A stretch of 64,000 bases of DNA from Flabesymbios commensalis (Eukaryota; Annelida; Polychaeta; Terebellida; Flabelligeridae). Made by a program: the position numbers and the translations under genes. Shown one piece after another: positions 1-12,383 of this stretch (its first letter is position 1; each line of letters opens with the position of its first letter). The notes beneath the pieces were generated by a model. It did no database searches. It saw nothing but the letters and a program-made list of their open reading frames with translations, and was not told the DNA's origin. Location: contig OZ024909.1 of assembly GCA_964017125.1 (NCBI GenBank), positions 54,011,085 to 54,075,084 of the forward strand, read 5' to 3'.

Positions 1-24
1 CTATTGAACTCACAAGATCACTGT

Positions 25-80
25 TTGTACTACCTACATACCTACATAGGCTGCCTATACCTACTTACCTACCTACCGAT
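25..80. repeat. Degenerate (CCTA)n microsatellite
   Basis: CCTA/CTAC tetranucleotides are repeated with interruptions. A similar CCTA-rich tract lies at 13085-13135 inside intron 1 of the second WSCD copy, so both may be remnants of the same duplicated intronic DNA. The rest of 1-849 would be intron 1 of WSCD copy A; I see no exon 2 there. Confidence 0.6.
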
Positions 81-849
81 CAATAGTACACACCCTTATG
101 TCAGCTATTAAACCGTCGTTGGAGTTTTTGCGTAATTCTTGCCAATGTGATTTATTGCGATGATTATTAACAGAAATTGCCAAGCAATTTTTTATCAGTC
201 ATTTTGTACCATTGGCGGCCCAAAATCCAAAAAGGCTGCCAAGCGGCATAGTGAGACCATAACTTTGGAAATATTCGAAGCATAGTGAGGTGTAATACCT
301 CCTTCTCAGATGAATGTTCTTCATAAAGCTATTGATGCAGTTATTGTCATCCTTTGAGGTATCCTTCACACAAAACATACACAAAGGCCGTCAAATGAAA
401 ACAATTGTATAACTTCTGAACTAGTCCGTAAACCAGCAGCAACAGTGGATCAGCATTTGAACAAAAATATACTTGAGTGCACCATACACCAAATTAAAAG
501 TGATAATATGTGGAATAATTATATGGCTGATGAAGTTGTGGCATTTTGTACAAATATGACAGCTTAACATTTGGGGCCAAGTGATCGGGAAAGTAGAATT
601 ATAAAAGTAATTGGTAATTGGTAATTGTCCGATACACTAGTAGACTGATTATTCTTTAGAAGGATATACTACTGTAATGTAATGATCTCCTTATTTTATG
701 AGGCTATAATATAAAGAAATAATTATTGGTTAATATTATAGGGAACAAAAACATAACATTCGAGTTTTTGCACCCGCCTATATGCCTACCTATACCGAAC
801 TGCTTACATTTCAAGTACACCAGTTACAGCTGTTTGCCTAATTACTTAC

Positions 850-1312
850 CAGCTAATTCCTCCAGTATTGTCCTGGTCCAGGTGTTTCCTGCGCCGGGAA
901 AACTAGCCAGAGCTGTCACTGGACCAGCTGGATCCAGAAATATCTTCCTCCCTACAGGAACAGTAGCTATTGTTTTGGTTATATTTGCGTGTTTGTTTGT
1001 TAGTTTAGTGGATTTGGAGCGCTTTGAACGCCCGTTTACGCCTTTTCCTTTGCGTTTGTGTTTCATTTCCCGTGCTTTCATTTCAAATGTGCAATCTTCT
1101 GTGACTGGAAGACTCCACATGTTACCTTTGAAAGCGTGTGATCTGCTTGTATTTGTGTAAACCTTTCCAGCTGTCCTCATTATACCATTTACCCGATCTA
1201 CGTAAGGTTGCAGATCGAATGTTTTCTCTTTTCCCAGGTGATACGTTAAAACAAGACAAACAGAACCTATGACAAAAACAAAGCCATAACACTTGTTGTA
1301 TGTCAGCGTCAT
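850..1312 (-). CDS. WSCD-family sulfotransferase copy A, first coding exon (partial gene)
   Basis: This is the first coding exon of a type II membrane sulfotransferase-like protein related to WSCD1/2, the family reported as sialate O-sulfotransferases. From Met at 1312 there is a short cytoplasmic tail, a signal-anchor helix (about residues 10-26), a Lys/Arg-rich stem, then the 5'-phosphosulfate-binding loop SFPGAGNTW. The exon ends in a consensus GTAAGT donor at 849 in phase 1, exactly as in copy B, and is the same length (463 bp). Residues after ATVPVGRKIF are almost identical to copy B, while the stem differs. Exons 2 and 3 would lie beyond base 1, so whether the gene is intact cannot be judged. 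The reading frame stays open upstream of this Met to an AG acceptor at about 1374, so an N-terminal extension from an upstream exon is possible. Confidence 0.8.
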
Positions 1313-1470
1313 GTTGTGCGGTGGCTCAATGCCTGTAGAAATTGCTGAATTGTTTTCCGCTGACACAATATATCTGTGATAAAAATATAAATAATCAAGA
1401 GTCTTATATTTGGTAATGAAACAACGGCTTAAAAAATGGCATTTACATACTGATTGTTATCCAAATAGCA

Positions 1471-1486
1471 CGGGGGGGGGGGGGGA
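1471..1486. repeat. Poly-G tract
   Basis: An interrupted run of about 16 G lies just upstream (5') of WSCD copy A. Comparable G/C runs occur at 45770-45784, 51040-51050 and 56547-56557. The first and last of those belong to related dispersed repeats. Confidence 0.8.
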
Positions 1487-1629
1487 GGGTGGCATAGGCG
1501 TATTCACAATATCATATAATAAGAAAATGTCTATTGTTTATTAGCTATGATTATATAAGCACACATTTTTAAACCAAAACCTATAATTACCTCATACTTG
1601 TTCAGCAATAGTGTTTACATATTACATGC

Positions 1630-3910
1630 ATATGAGACTTAAGACATATATACGTTGAGATGGTGACTCAAGGTTTGTTCTGGACCCGCAGCTCAGACGA
1701 TGGCCGAAAATTAAACCATTATTGTGTTAACGTCCCGCGTGTATAGGCGGGGGCGCTGTAGGCTAGTCGATCTAAATTGTATTATTAGTCAGATTGATCA
1801 TGTTGTACCACTGCTTAAATTTAAATATATCATGCATACCGGACATATCAGCAATTATTAGGTGTCATTCAAAACACCAGGCTTCTTATATTCTAGTTTA
1901 CAAATAGGTCTACCTTCAATTGTGTCACTGCTCTCTTATTTGAAAAAAAACCAGACTGTTACTGTAGTCGGCCTATGTTTGTTTTAAATTCATTTTGCTT
2001 GTACAGTATTTCAAACTGTTAAAAGTCAGGAGCGATGTCTTTGGTATCATCCATTATAATAAATCCTTCTTCCCGTGTGTCGCGATGTTGCCTCAATGCA
2101 CAGGAAGCGACATAAAACAATATTATTCACCTACATTCATTCTTTCATAACTGGGTATTTAATTTCCCCGTGCATCATCCAATCGATTACCAGGGTCTTT
2201 AACATACTAACTGCTCATTCACCTCTTCATTGTAAATCTATATACGGGGTGGTGATGTGCACAGCGAATCATGGCGATATATTGACCCATTGTCCAAATA
2301 ATCCACAATTATTTCTCTGCATTGGTACACCAATTAAAACCAGTTAAGCGAGTCACCGAGAAATACCATCCTGCAATATTATATGCTAATTTTAATGTTG
2401 CAGTGTACACTCGTTTAAGCTGGTGAATACATTTTGTATCTGTTGAATCACTGGGAATACTCGACTCGCGCTGCGGCTTGATTATGTCCCGTTTATCAAC
2501 AAAAACTCGTGTATTTTTCATGGCAGAACGAATCAACAAAAAATAATCTAAATGGCAAATTGCTAAAGTAACAGTTACCATAAGAAATAAACAACTATTT
2601 TTTTCTAGCTTGTGTTTTACGACTCCTTTTGCCGTGGAAGGTCACGATGGTTACAATAAGTATAATGGTTATGTATACGGAGTTATGTAGGGGTGTATCA
2701 TTAGATATAGTGAATAGATGTGTTTTACACATGTGATGCTACCGCGGGATATGTATGCGAACATAATCTACTAGTAGTACGAAAGACCCATCTTCATCTA
2801 TCCAGTTGTCTGCTACCGACAGACTGGTAGTCTGACGGTCTGACCTGACTGGGCAGGGTGCGAAAGACCCTGTACAATAAGATAGTCAACTGTCCCCAAA
2901 AAGTGAAATCGCTCTCAGTGCTGTCCCCCGGTATTGGGAGTTGGAACTAATGCTTTTACGATCTATTAAGTATGATTTTATCATATTACGACGAGTAATT
3001 ATGACATTGATCCTATTAAAAACAATACATACTTTATATCATAAAAATCAGAAAAATAAGTATTGACGGAGGTTTACTTCTATTTTATATCCAATAATTA
3101 GTTGGTTAGTTATCAATACTTTTTAATTGTCTTCTTCCCTTTGGTACCTCAGGGGTTGATGCGCCCGTATAAACAAGTATGCATATTCATTGTTTACAAA
3201 CAACAGGTGACGCCCAGCTAACACGAGACGTCGACTCAATCACAGTGTAATTCTGGTCCAAGGTTTGTAATGCTGGTCCGGCTTTACCCCATCATTGGTT
3301 CATCGTTTCGTATTTGCTGCAGTGACATTGATGGCAGTGGTCCGAGAGAGAAGGCTTACATATTATAAATTTATAATATATTTATTTAAATAATAAAAGT
3401 TTGAATTAAAAGACACGTCTGCCAAGTTATGGTTGTTACCAATGTTTTGCCCCGATCTCCTTTGTGGTCGCTATGCTTGACGACATATCGTCACTCCCCT
3501 CCCGTTCTGTGCCCACAAATTTGTGTACTTTCTGTACACAGCTCTTCTGTTATTTAAATGAAGCCATTTTAATCTATAAAATAGTATGATAATATAACAT
3601 GACTTTTCTGCTATATTAGCAGTTATTTTCGTTCCAAAAATAAATATTGCAGAGATATTGTCATAACTGTCAAACCTAGAAAAACATTTTATTTTTATTT
3701 AGAGGCTAAAGTGGTGAAATTATCAATCGTTTTATATCATGATACACTTGCCAAAGCATAGTTCCAACTCCCGTTGAAAGGGGACAGCACTGCACAATGT
3801 ATTACACGCATTTGTATGGTGAAATCCGTAAGTCTTTTTGTACAGGGTCTTTGGTACTACGGTGGTGTAGGACAGTGGACAGTATTCGAGGTGACCGTGT
3901 AGAATTCCTG
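1630..3910. repeat. Segmental duplication, copy 1 (5' flank of WSCD copy A)
   Basis: Non-coding DNA that matches 25420-26810 in the same order and orientation. Shared landmarks include TCAAACTGTTAAAA, GCCTCAATGCACAGGAAGC, ACTCGACTCGCGCTGCG, CGTGGAAGGTCAC and GTATGCGAACATA. Copy 1 contains about 1.07 kb (roughly 2780-3857) absent from copy 2, which is annotated separately as an insertion. I see no protein-coding signal. Promoter or 5' UTR sequence of the WSCD genes could lie here, but none can be shown from sequence alone. Confidence 0.7.
2780..3857. mobile_element. Non-autonomous DNA element with inverted ends
   Basis: Present in duplication copy 1 but absent from the paralogous site near 26665. 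The ends are inverted relatives of each other: CAGTGCTGTCCCC followed by GGGAGTTGGAACTA at 2917-2954, and their reverse complement at 3750-3795. CGAAAGACCCTGTACA at the left mirrors TGTACAGGGTCTTTGG at 3839-3854. Flanking GTAC/TACT bases may be a target-site duplication. There is no transposase open frame; the interior is AT-rich. Confidence 0.65.
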
Positions 3911-4429
3911 AGAATTACACATGCTCAGTCACAGACAACTAACACAATAGCCTTTAATAATAATCATGTATTACCAAATCACCGTAACAGCAGAATGACG
4001 GACTCCGATCACTCCGTCTGTCTTGTCCAGCCTCGTCTGTATGGCGGGTATGAACGCATGGCGGCGTTCATGGCACTTGGCGATGGTCAGCTGCTCGTTC
4101 CATTACTCAGGTTCAAATGCATTGATCAGATGTTGCCAGAATCAGGCAGCAGGTAACAGCCATCTGGCTGTGACCTGGACACATGAGCACCACCACGTCA
4201 TCCAGTACCGTAAATTGACCACATATACTCCCCTGGTAAATATTAAAGAAGGGGAGGGGAAGGGATATAATTATTAGGACCGGTCGTAGGCCGGTATCGT
4301 ATTGAGTTTATTTTGCCTGAGTTTGTGTCCTATTTAGGGGAAATGCCCAACATTATTTCACAATTGGGTCAATGTATCGTGTTATCCGGGAAGTGGGTTT
4401 TTCGGGGGATAAAGGTGGATGAAGAGTCG

Positions 4430-4605
4430 CCCGTATGGCAGTCAGAGCAAACACGGAACAAACACCCAATTCTGCTTCAATGTTGGGCCAGCTTCGAATA
4501 CGATTGATACGGCATTGGGCTGCGACGCTGGCCCAACATTGAATCGGTATTGGGTGGGTAGGCCTACATTGTGTGTACCAGGTACATCGTATAGACGCGT
4601 ACACT
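4430..4605. mobile_element. GTTGGCC-type palindromic MITE
   Basis: Two arms built from AACATTGGGCC-like words face each other around GGGCTGCGACGCTGGCCC, with AACAAACACCCAATTC on the left and GGTATTGGGTGGGTA on the right. The same words recur at 13125-13190, 25430-25540, 29150-29215, 38010-38400, 42170-42260 and 58770-58830, so this is a dispersed short inverted-repeat family. No coding capacity. Confidence 0.6.
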
Positions 4606-4609
4606 GACT

Positions 4610-6500
4610 TATCAGCGATGGTGGTAGAAGGAATAGGCCTACACGTTTAAGATATACTTGTCTCCTTGGTTCTTCAAACAATTATATCCTGGACATTTAG
4701 GATTCTGGCCCATGAGGAAAACCAATACAGTTATGTTTACTAAATATTAGGCCAAGTTTTTGTCTAAAACACTCAAACAGACTAATGCCGGGCCTCGGAT
4801 TTCGGAACCTCCTTTTCCAGTTGCCTTTAAAGAGCAGATGGTAATCCTTATTGGCTAGCCATTTTAGAAGACAGGACTGGAATATAGTAGATATACTATG
4901 GCTAGACGAGATTTGGTTTGTTTGAGAAGGAAGGTAGTACTCTGGATCTGTTAATATTCACGAGGTTTTAATTTTCGATAATTTTGCCAGGAGGACAAAT
5001 TCGCGAATTATTATTATAATAGCGCTATTATCTTCGAAATTGATAATTCTAAAAAATTCGCGAAAATCTAAACACGCGAAAATTACCAGATCAATATGTA
5101 CAGATTTCCTGAGGCCGTATTCAATAACTAGAAATTTTCAAATCGTGTTAATATACACATAAATATGATTTACACAAAACCACCATAGGGTGTAATTAGC
5201 CCTTTAAATAAAACTAATCAAAACGGAAATAACAGTGCGAGTAAACCATTTAGACATAACTACCATGCCGAGGCATACCAAGTAAGCACAAAACATTTGT
5301 ATAATTTATTAACATTTTGTACAATATTGGAGCAACGCTAAACACATTCGTGATTTCAAATCGACTGTCGAACATAGATGTCCACCAAATTTAATTATAT
5401 GGCCAAATTACCAGCGTTCGAAAAAATAAAACTCTTGCTGGCGCTATACGAGTTAAATTGCTAAACGTTGTCTGAGAGTGGTATACATAGGATTATTGAC
5501 CATAATTAGTTGAAATAATGATTTAAAATCAACCAATTTGCATCTGACTACATGCTGGCGGCAATCTTGGAAGCCATGTGGAATAACTAAACACAAATTA
5601 ATTGACCAATTAGCATAACATTATAATATTTAATTGTACTGGTACCAATTTACCGCCATTAATGACCAATACATTATAATAAATAATAATTTCGTCCCAA
5701 TTGACACGTCAGTGGTGTTCACTGAAAGTCCCTTGAGCTAAAAAAATTAAATATCACCCTCAAATTATCTGGAAGTGGTTTGTGTGCATTCACTGACCAA
5801 CAAACAATTTGAAATAGTGTATTGCAAACGAAAATTGGGCTAAGATTAATCAATTTACACATTTCCAAGGTATGCCTGTATGCCGGCGGCATCTTGGACG
5901 CCTTCTTGAATGCTAATAATAGCCTACTAGATGATTGCAGCTTCACATCATTCAGATTTCGATTCCACACATATTCCCCTACCAAAATCACCAATAACCT
6001 GGTTCGGGCTATTTTTTTGGAAGGTTGAGCCCATGGCTGCTGGATTATGGCTGATTCCTGAGATAGGAATTTAGGCAATGGCTGCTAATTTGAATATTTG
6101 AATAACAAAATAGTTGGTATGGGAGTTAAATGTTCATTTAAATTTACTGCCACGTTAGAGTATAATAAATATCATTAACGTCAAAACTTATTTTTAAGGC
6201 ATCATAACCTTCTGAACATACATAGATCCACGTATTGTGATATACATCGCGAAACTATATTTGATATTTTTGTTGTACTAAAATCGATAAATGTTTCCCG
6301 TCGAAGAAACAAGAGTTGGCAAGTTGAGCGCAGTAGCCCCCTCATATAAACAACTGCCGCCTGACTGAATTGTTCGTTCAGCTGTCATCAGCGAACGCTG
6401 TGGGGCAGGTCCACTGTGTCGAGCGAAGGGCCTACACATCAGATACTTTCCGGCTCTATGGAAGCCTGTGTTGTATCAGTAGAGCAAATTTTACTTTGGC
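4610..6500. other. Intergenic AT-rich stretch, no gene seen
   Basis: No convincing exon, tRNA or element boundary. The words CATGCTGGCGGCAATCTTGG (near 5552) and TATGCCGGCGGCATCTTGGA (near 5879) are two copies of one short repeat, suggesting old MITE debris. Open frames here are short and have no recognisable motif. Confidence 0.5.
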
Positions 6501-7036
6501 ATATGGAGTTAACCAATGAGATGTAGTAAACAAAAATGTGGAAAGTGTAGCTTCATGTATCGAATTACAAGGTGATATAGATTCGATTTTTAGCTGGAGC
6601 CAAAAGTGGCAATGATTTTAATATTTCTAAATGTTTTACTATTACTTTTACAAGACTGAAGAATCATGTATCTTTTAACTACTCGATGAACGGAGTAGCA
6701 TTAAAACGAGCTACTGAGGCACAAGACCTTGGAGTTACTTTAGATTCAGCCTTGCAATGGGACATTCATGTCAAGAATATTATATCTAAAGCAAATCATG
6801 TTAGAGGTCTAATATGCCCACCCTTGAGTGACATGCTCCCCAGCATACAAAATTTATTCTATACAGTAGTCTTGTAAGACCAATTCTCAAATATTGTTCG
6901 CCAATCAGGGGAGGTTTAAACCAAAAGTACACTAAATCAATAGAGAGAGTTCAGAGAACAATGACGCGATATATATGTGGTTACTCGAAAGCTGAATATA
7001 ACGAAAGACTACTTAGTCAGTAAGAAATCTCACTTC

Positions 7037-9567
7037 AGGTGGAAATGTAGTACAGACTTTTTTTGTCGATTGATATCAGTTCTCTAGGGTCCCAGGAAAC
7101 ATTTTTCAGAGGGTGTGTAAAATTTCATCCATTGGCATTTTTTTGGCCGCCATGACCCACTATTGTCATTAAAATGGTCATAACTTCCAAAGAATTTGTG
7201 CTAGAGACACAATTTTTGGCTCTATACCCAGGTTTTGATGCACAGGGAGTGTACTGGAAGGGTTATTTATGTGTTTTGACCCTTGTATAAAGCATAAAAT
7301 TCAAAAATGGCCACCATAATTCACTAAAAGCACGATACGTGTACCCCAGGAACACAAATTTGGTTTCTGTAACAATGTTTTTTTACATGATTGAAATTGC
7401 AGAATTCATTTCATTCACCATTAAATTAAAATCATCAGATAATAAGCAATCATGATAAATGAGTGCAAATATGGAACCAAAAATAAATATTACTTCGGCA
7501 GAGATATGACCGATCTGCGATTAGTATGTACATTTGCACCAGCTACAAACACAATAAACAAATTCAACTCTGCTTTATTTTATTGAAAACAATGAATTGC
7601 TATGATTAATCAGCTGCTGCAGGATTTATTGATATATGTTTTCTATACTATCCTTCCCTAAAGTCATTAATGTTCTCAATGGCATTTTCGAACCTCGCAT
7701 GAGCAAATTATTGTGCATCTTAGTTTAGAGCAACTGCAAGAGGCATTCCTGTATCCAAATGTCTTGCAGTTGCAGTGGATTAGCCGTAGTATGTCAGGAG
7801 GCGCAGATAGTGTAACAGGGGGTACTGTCCGCGGAAGCAGGATACCCTGGTGGTCAACTTCCCAAAACATACTTAGTCTTTAGAAACCTTTCAGATCCCT
7901 TGCCTATGCCATGCAACGAAGCTAAAGTATCTGCACCAGAGAGTCCATGAATCGCCAGAAGATCAGCTGCTATATCACGGTGTCCTTTCACTGGTGATGA
8001 AATGAACTCGGGGTGTTGCTAGCCTTGAACTGACAATTGTAAAAGTGAACAAGAAGCACAAACACATCTGTGTCATCACACACGACATTAACTGACTTGC
8101 TCAAGAGTCCTAAAGCGATAGCATGTTGTGTTATGAGAATATCAGCCTCCTGTGAGGAGCAGAGATCATGTCGGTCAATCCTCACACCACGGTCTCCACA
8201 GGCACATCACCTACACCAGCAATAACCAGAGAATGCTTTTGTGTTGCATTGTTGTAGAAATGTGAATCAAGAAGTACCTCAGCAAGAATGGCATTCAACT
8301 TGTTTTTTGTGTTAGTAAGAACTTGTTGCTTAGCTGGAGCTGGCATATCTCAGGTGTCAGCTTGTGTGCGCGACTTGACCCAGCTCGCTGCATCCTCGTG
8401 AAGGTTTTGATGCTGTTGGGAAAAGATTTGTCAAACACAAGCGTCATATTTTCCCTTTGTAGAGCTTGAAGGACAAACTTCCTCAAGCCATCAACATACA
8501 CATGGAGTTTGTCAAGTGACCAGTTGATGACCCAGAGTAATGCTGAGACGTCATATATTATGGTGCTTTGGATAGGGCAATTGCGTTCTGATACAGCCAC
8601 TTGTAGTTTTCGTTTCAAGGTAAATTTTGACTTTGAGATTTTAATTTCCCAGTCTGGATTGAACATCGATAGAGGATATGCAGCTAACTCACATGCAAAT
8701 ACATCATCGAAGTTTATGTCACGTGAACTGGCAAGTAGACCAATGATATGCGCATATATAAGTTCCTGATCATAAACACGCTCTTTACCAACTAACACAT
8801 TTTTTTTTCACATCCATTGTAACAATTAGTTTGAGTAGGGGATCATAGAATGTTCCTGGCCAACTACTCTTGAAGTCTTTCAATGCATGTTGTCCAAGAG
8901 CAAGGGCATTATCAGCATACGGACATCCAGGGTTTTACGAAGGCTCAGACGATCCTCCTGGTCTGCCTTGATTCGACTTTTAGCTTATTCCTTATGGTGA
9001 GTATGGAGAGTATTCTGTGAGCAGAAAACAGGGTATTTATATAATTCAGTGATTAATATTTTGTTGCCCCGCATAAGTATCCATAATGCTATTTGCAGAT
9101 CAGTTGTTTGGGAGCACACAGTGCCTGTTATCATGTTTCCTATAATAATCATGGCCAATGATTCATTGCCAAGCTTGGGTGATATCTTGGACAGGAGCAG
9201 AGTAGTGATGGAAAGAAGTATTCCCCAAGCCGAATGCAGGTCTATCACAATAAAATATGCAATTGCTGGGTTTTGGCGGCCATATTGAATTTTTTATTAT
9301 AATGAAATGGTCAAATCACAATAATAACCCATTCAGTAGATTCCTTGGGCATCAAAACCTGGGTACAGAGCCAAAAATTGTGTCTGTAGTCCCAATATTT
9401 GGGGAGTTATGACCATTTTTATGATATTTATGAGTCGTGGCGGCCATCTTGGATTTACAAAAATGCCAATGGATGAAATTTTACACACCCTCTGGAAAAT
9501 GTTGGCTGGGACCTTTATAAACTCAAATCAATCATCAATCATCAAAGTCTGTACTCCACTTCCACCT
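7037..9567. mobile_element. DNA transposon with about 230-bp terminal inverted repeats, decayed
   Basis: The left end (from AGGTGGAAATGTAGTACAGA) and the right end (reverse complement AGGTGGAAGTGGAGTACAGA) match for about 230 bp, including GAGGGTGTGTAAAATTTCAT and TTGGCTCTATACCCAGGTTT. Between them are only short minus-strand reading frames, annotated separately. The element sits inside a LINE, so it inserted later. Its family is not identified. Its length (2.5 kb) suggests an internally deleted or non-autonomous copy. Confidence 0.8.
7676..8798 (-). pseudogene. Decayed transposon ORF with CXC-type cysteine cluster
   Basis: Read on the minus strand this region gives three broken segments in N- to C-terminal order: 8798-8295, 8185-7988 and 7870-7676. 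The middle one contains EADILITQHA...VVCDDTDVFVLLVHFY, similar to the EADT/SPDTDVxVLLL pattern of a protein common in invertebrate repeats. The last contains LSAPPDILRLIHCNCK then CSCSKLRCTIICSC, a Tesmin/TSO1-like CXC cluster. No catalytic transposase motif is recognised. The gene is broken in several places. Family knowledge is from memory and should be tested by profile search. Confidence 0.5.
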
Positions 9568-10515
9568 ATCGGGCCATATGAAGCATTTTCTTCCTGACTA
9601 GCTCCACTTACACTTAGCCCCACTATCTTAAAGACGTGATCAAAATGATGTCATATTCTTTTGGAAATGTCTACACCGAATTTATGATTTGGACCTCACA
9701 AAATTTGTAAACTTCAGCCATGATAACCCCAGACAGAACCGTAGCTCCACGGAAAGTTTCCGACTTCATCAGCCTATGTTTAAGAAAGAGGCATTCAGAC
9801 GAAGTTTTTTTCATCGGATATATTACTTGTGGAACAAAGTACCAAACGATGTCAGATATATCACAGAAACGTCTCATTTTATAAAGAATGTAAAAAATGT
9901 AATGTTTTTTAATTCTTCACAAAATACTTCCAACGATTCAACATGCTCTTGGCATTTTCAGTGCGTAAAAAGTGACGGCGGTTCAACTATTATTTTTTTA
10001 CATACTTATTATATATTGTCAATTAAAGTGTAAAATAATGTTCTCTAGCGAGGTGAGGGCTGACAAAAAGATGTATAACATCTGTCCAGTCCCAGACAAG
10101 TGTACTATTATTTATACAATGCTACTATATTTTATACAATATCACTGCATTTGTTTTTAAACATTGTCATTTCTATAATATGTACACTGAATAAACCATT
10201 ATTATTATAATAAAATATAAATAATTTGCCCACGTTTCCTGCTGTGTGAAAAATGTCGCAAGAACATCCCGGCTCCAGACGTAGGCCTACCAGAGAATTG
10301 CACTTTATGTGACATTCTCAATACAAGTCACATGTCCTGTGATGTGTGAAATTTTTTTTGAACTTTGTCTTATTCTACACTTAAATAAAGTCAGGTGATC
10401 ACAAGACATAGGAAAGCAGCGTCATTCATAATTATAAGAGCACAGGGCAATCTTTTACGGTGTCGGAAGTACCCGTTTTTTTGTGTCAGTAGTATACACG
10501 TCTGAAAGCACACAC

Positions 10516-11973
10516 AGTCCAGTCAATATACGATCTGAAATGACCCAGCCTAGAACAAATTGCAACAGAAATAATTTTATATCAAACTATTCAGAAAGTA
10601 TTCAGGAAATCTAGAAAATTGTCTACAAAATGAAAGTGGGGGACATTTCCAAAAAACCCTTTGAAGTCGACCACCCATTTAACACATGTTGATTTCATGT
10701 ACAATGTTCCGCTTGGCTGTAAAATGATTTATATCTATATTTATCAAATTATATATTTACATAATGTAAATCTACATCACCATAATATCTAGCCCACTTT
10801 ACCGAAAGCGAACAAGTCAATGAACACATTAAACTCTAGACGCCAGTTGTCCAACTTAGTCCAGTCAAAATGTGAAAAGACCCAACACAAATATTACATT
10901 TTTTTCACAAATCAGTTCAAAATCATCAATAAAAAACATATTAAAAATCCACTAGAATCCAATTGGTGGAAGGGTAGGCATACCTAATTTGCATAAATCC
11001 AAGATGGCCGCACTTGCGGCCTACAGTTTTCATAGATGATTTTTCAGAAAATAAAGCTAAAAACAAGTGTAATAAATTTTTGGATGAGTTTTGACAGTAT
11101 CATCCATTTTTGGTTATATCATGCTGATTCAAAGTCATATTCATATTCAGATGAGACAATCTTTGAAACCTGGATATCGCGAACAGAAGACGAAACCCAT
11201 ACTCCGGCATGACAGGCGTAAAAGACAAGGCGTCCATGGGGTGGGGTGTCACCTGGAAGGGAAATAACAGCCATGGGTATTTTCTTGTACCTATGCTATC
11301 CAGGAATGAGAATCTGAATGTTGAAAAAAAGATGTATTACACTTATTTCTAATTGTATGTGTTAAAAATCACATTTTTATCTTGAAATTGACCTTATGAC
11401 GTTGTAGATAATCTTGATTCATCATAATATTACTGGAAAATTATTATCCTGTCAAACACACACCAGAAAGATGTATTATACTTGTTTCTAGTTTTATTTG
11501 TTGAAAAATCATATATAAAAATTATGATCCACAAATTAAGTGGCGTTCATCTTGGATTTATGTAAATTTTATATCCTTCCACCAATTAGATTTTGTATGA
11601 TTTTTAATACGTTTTTCTATTGATAGATCTGAGCTGTTTAGTGGAAAATATTAAGGAATCAGTTTGTGGTGGGTCTGTATGTTTATGGTGTAAAATGACT
11701 GGATTAAAACTTACCCCCTGCGTTTGCAGATAATCAGTCATTTTAGACTATCCATGAGTTGCTTTATTTGTCATTTATAGTAAATTCCAATAGAATTGGT
11801 AATTTTTAAAATTAATTTAAAAAAAAAAAGTTTTAGCTTTTACAAATATTTTTCCCTCCATTATATTTGTGTAGACTTTTTATATGCTATGTAGATACTC
11901 CTGAAGATTCACATGCCATCAAAATAAATTATGATGCAATTTGTTCTAGGTCAAAGTTTAATTTGACTGGACT
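10516..11973. mobile_element. Foldback DNA element with nested inverted repeats
   Basis: The outer ends are AGTCCAGTCAA at 10516 and its reverse complement at 11963-11973. CCTAGAACAAATTGCA just inside matches inverted TGCAATTTGTTCTAGG at 11935-11950. An inner pair, about 10858-11030 and 11540-11710, shares GGTGGAAGG, AAATCCAAGATGG and ATCAATAAAAAAC-type words in inverted orientation, so a second related copy may be nested inside. No open reading frame of note. The right end lies about 36 bp beyond the stop codon of WSCD copy B and may supply its 3' UTR. Confidence 0.7.
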
Positions 11974-12009
11974 ACTAGGTTCACATACTCGATCACGAGG
12001 GTTGTAACG

Positions 12010-12383
12010 TCATAATAAATAATCCATTACATAGTTTTTACTGCCAGCGTAAAAGCCATTTTTATCGAACTTGGCTGCGATATTTTTATTTGTATATTCC
12101 ACTATGTAGTCTACCCACTTTTGTTTCTCTCCCTGGTAAATTTTATCGTAGCTATAAGCGCTGTGTTTTCTGTGAAACTGTCCTTCAGAATGTTTCAAAG
12201 TATGACTGACACGCTTTCCCGTAGAATTTAAATGAAGAAAATCCGATATTTTATGTAGTTCTCTTTCCATATTTGTTTTGAGATCATCATATCGAAGCAG
12301 AATCATTGGTTTATTAAATGTTAGCCATACGTCATAAAACTCCTTCCACCGCAGGATATAGCACACCAACATATCGTCCCATT
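12010..12383 (-). CDS. WSCD copy B exon 3 (C-terminal domain and stop)
   Basis: It starts after a pyrimidine-rich TTTTAG and encodes WDDMLVCYILRWKEFYDVWL, LRYDDLKTNMERELHKISDF, HTLKHSEGQFHRKH and IYQGEKQKW, ending in TGA at 12012-12010. The tail after FDKNG is longer than in copy C (GFYAGSKNYVMDYLL versus VAWKRRQ). Confidence 0.88.

Larger units (their letters stand above)
6500..10210 (+). mobile_element. LINE (non-LTR retrotransposon) fragment, split by a DNA element
   Basis: The 3' part of a non-LTR retrotransposon. 6560-7030 encodes reverse-transcriptase C-terminal text (IFSWSQKWQ, LGVTLDSALQWDIHVKNI, RPILKYCSP-like, IERVQRTMTRYICGYSK). The frame resumes at about 9600-9930 with FFWKCLHRIYDLDLTKFVNF, FKKEAFRRSFFHRIYYLWN and KVPNDVR, the usual end of such ORFs. 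An ATT-rich tail follows at about 10195-10215. The catalytic palm is absent, so this is a 5'-truncated, frameshifted relic. The middle, 7037-9567, is a separate inserted element. Confidence 0.8.

Noticed and set aside
199-384. Possible downstream exon of WSCD copy A
   Set aside because: The translation shows none of the exon 2 or 3 words (TGSVYND, HTLKHSEG).
726-1160. 144-codon plus-strand frame
   Set aside because: Antisense shadow of WSCD copy A exon 1; the same shadow occurs at 13777-13980.
7037-9567. Polinton or other virus-like element
   Set aside because: Long inverted ends fit, but the element is only 2.5 kb and shows no polymerase, integrase or capsid text.
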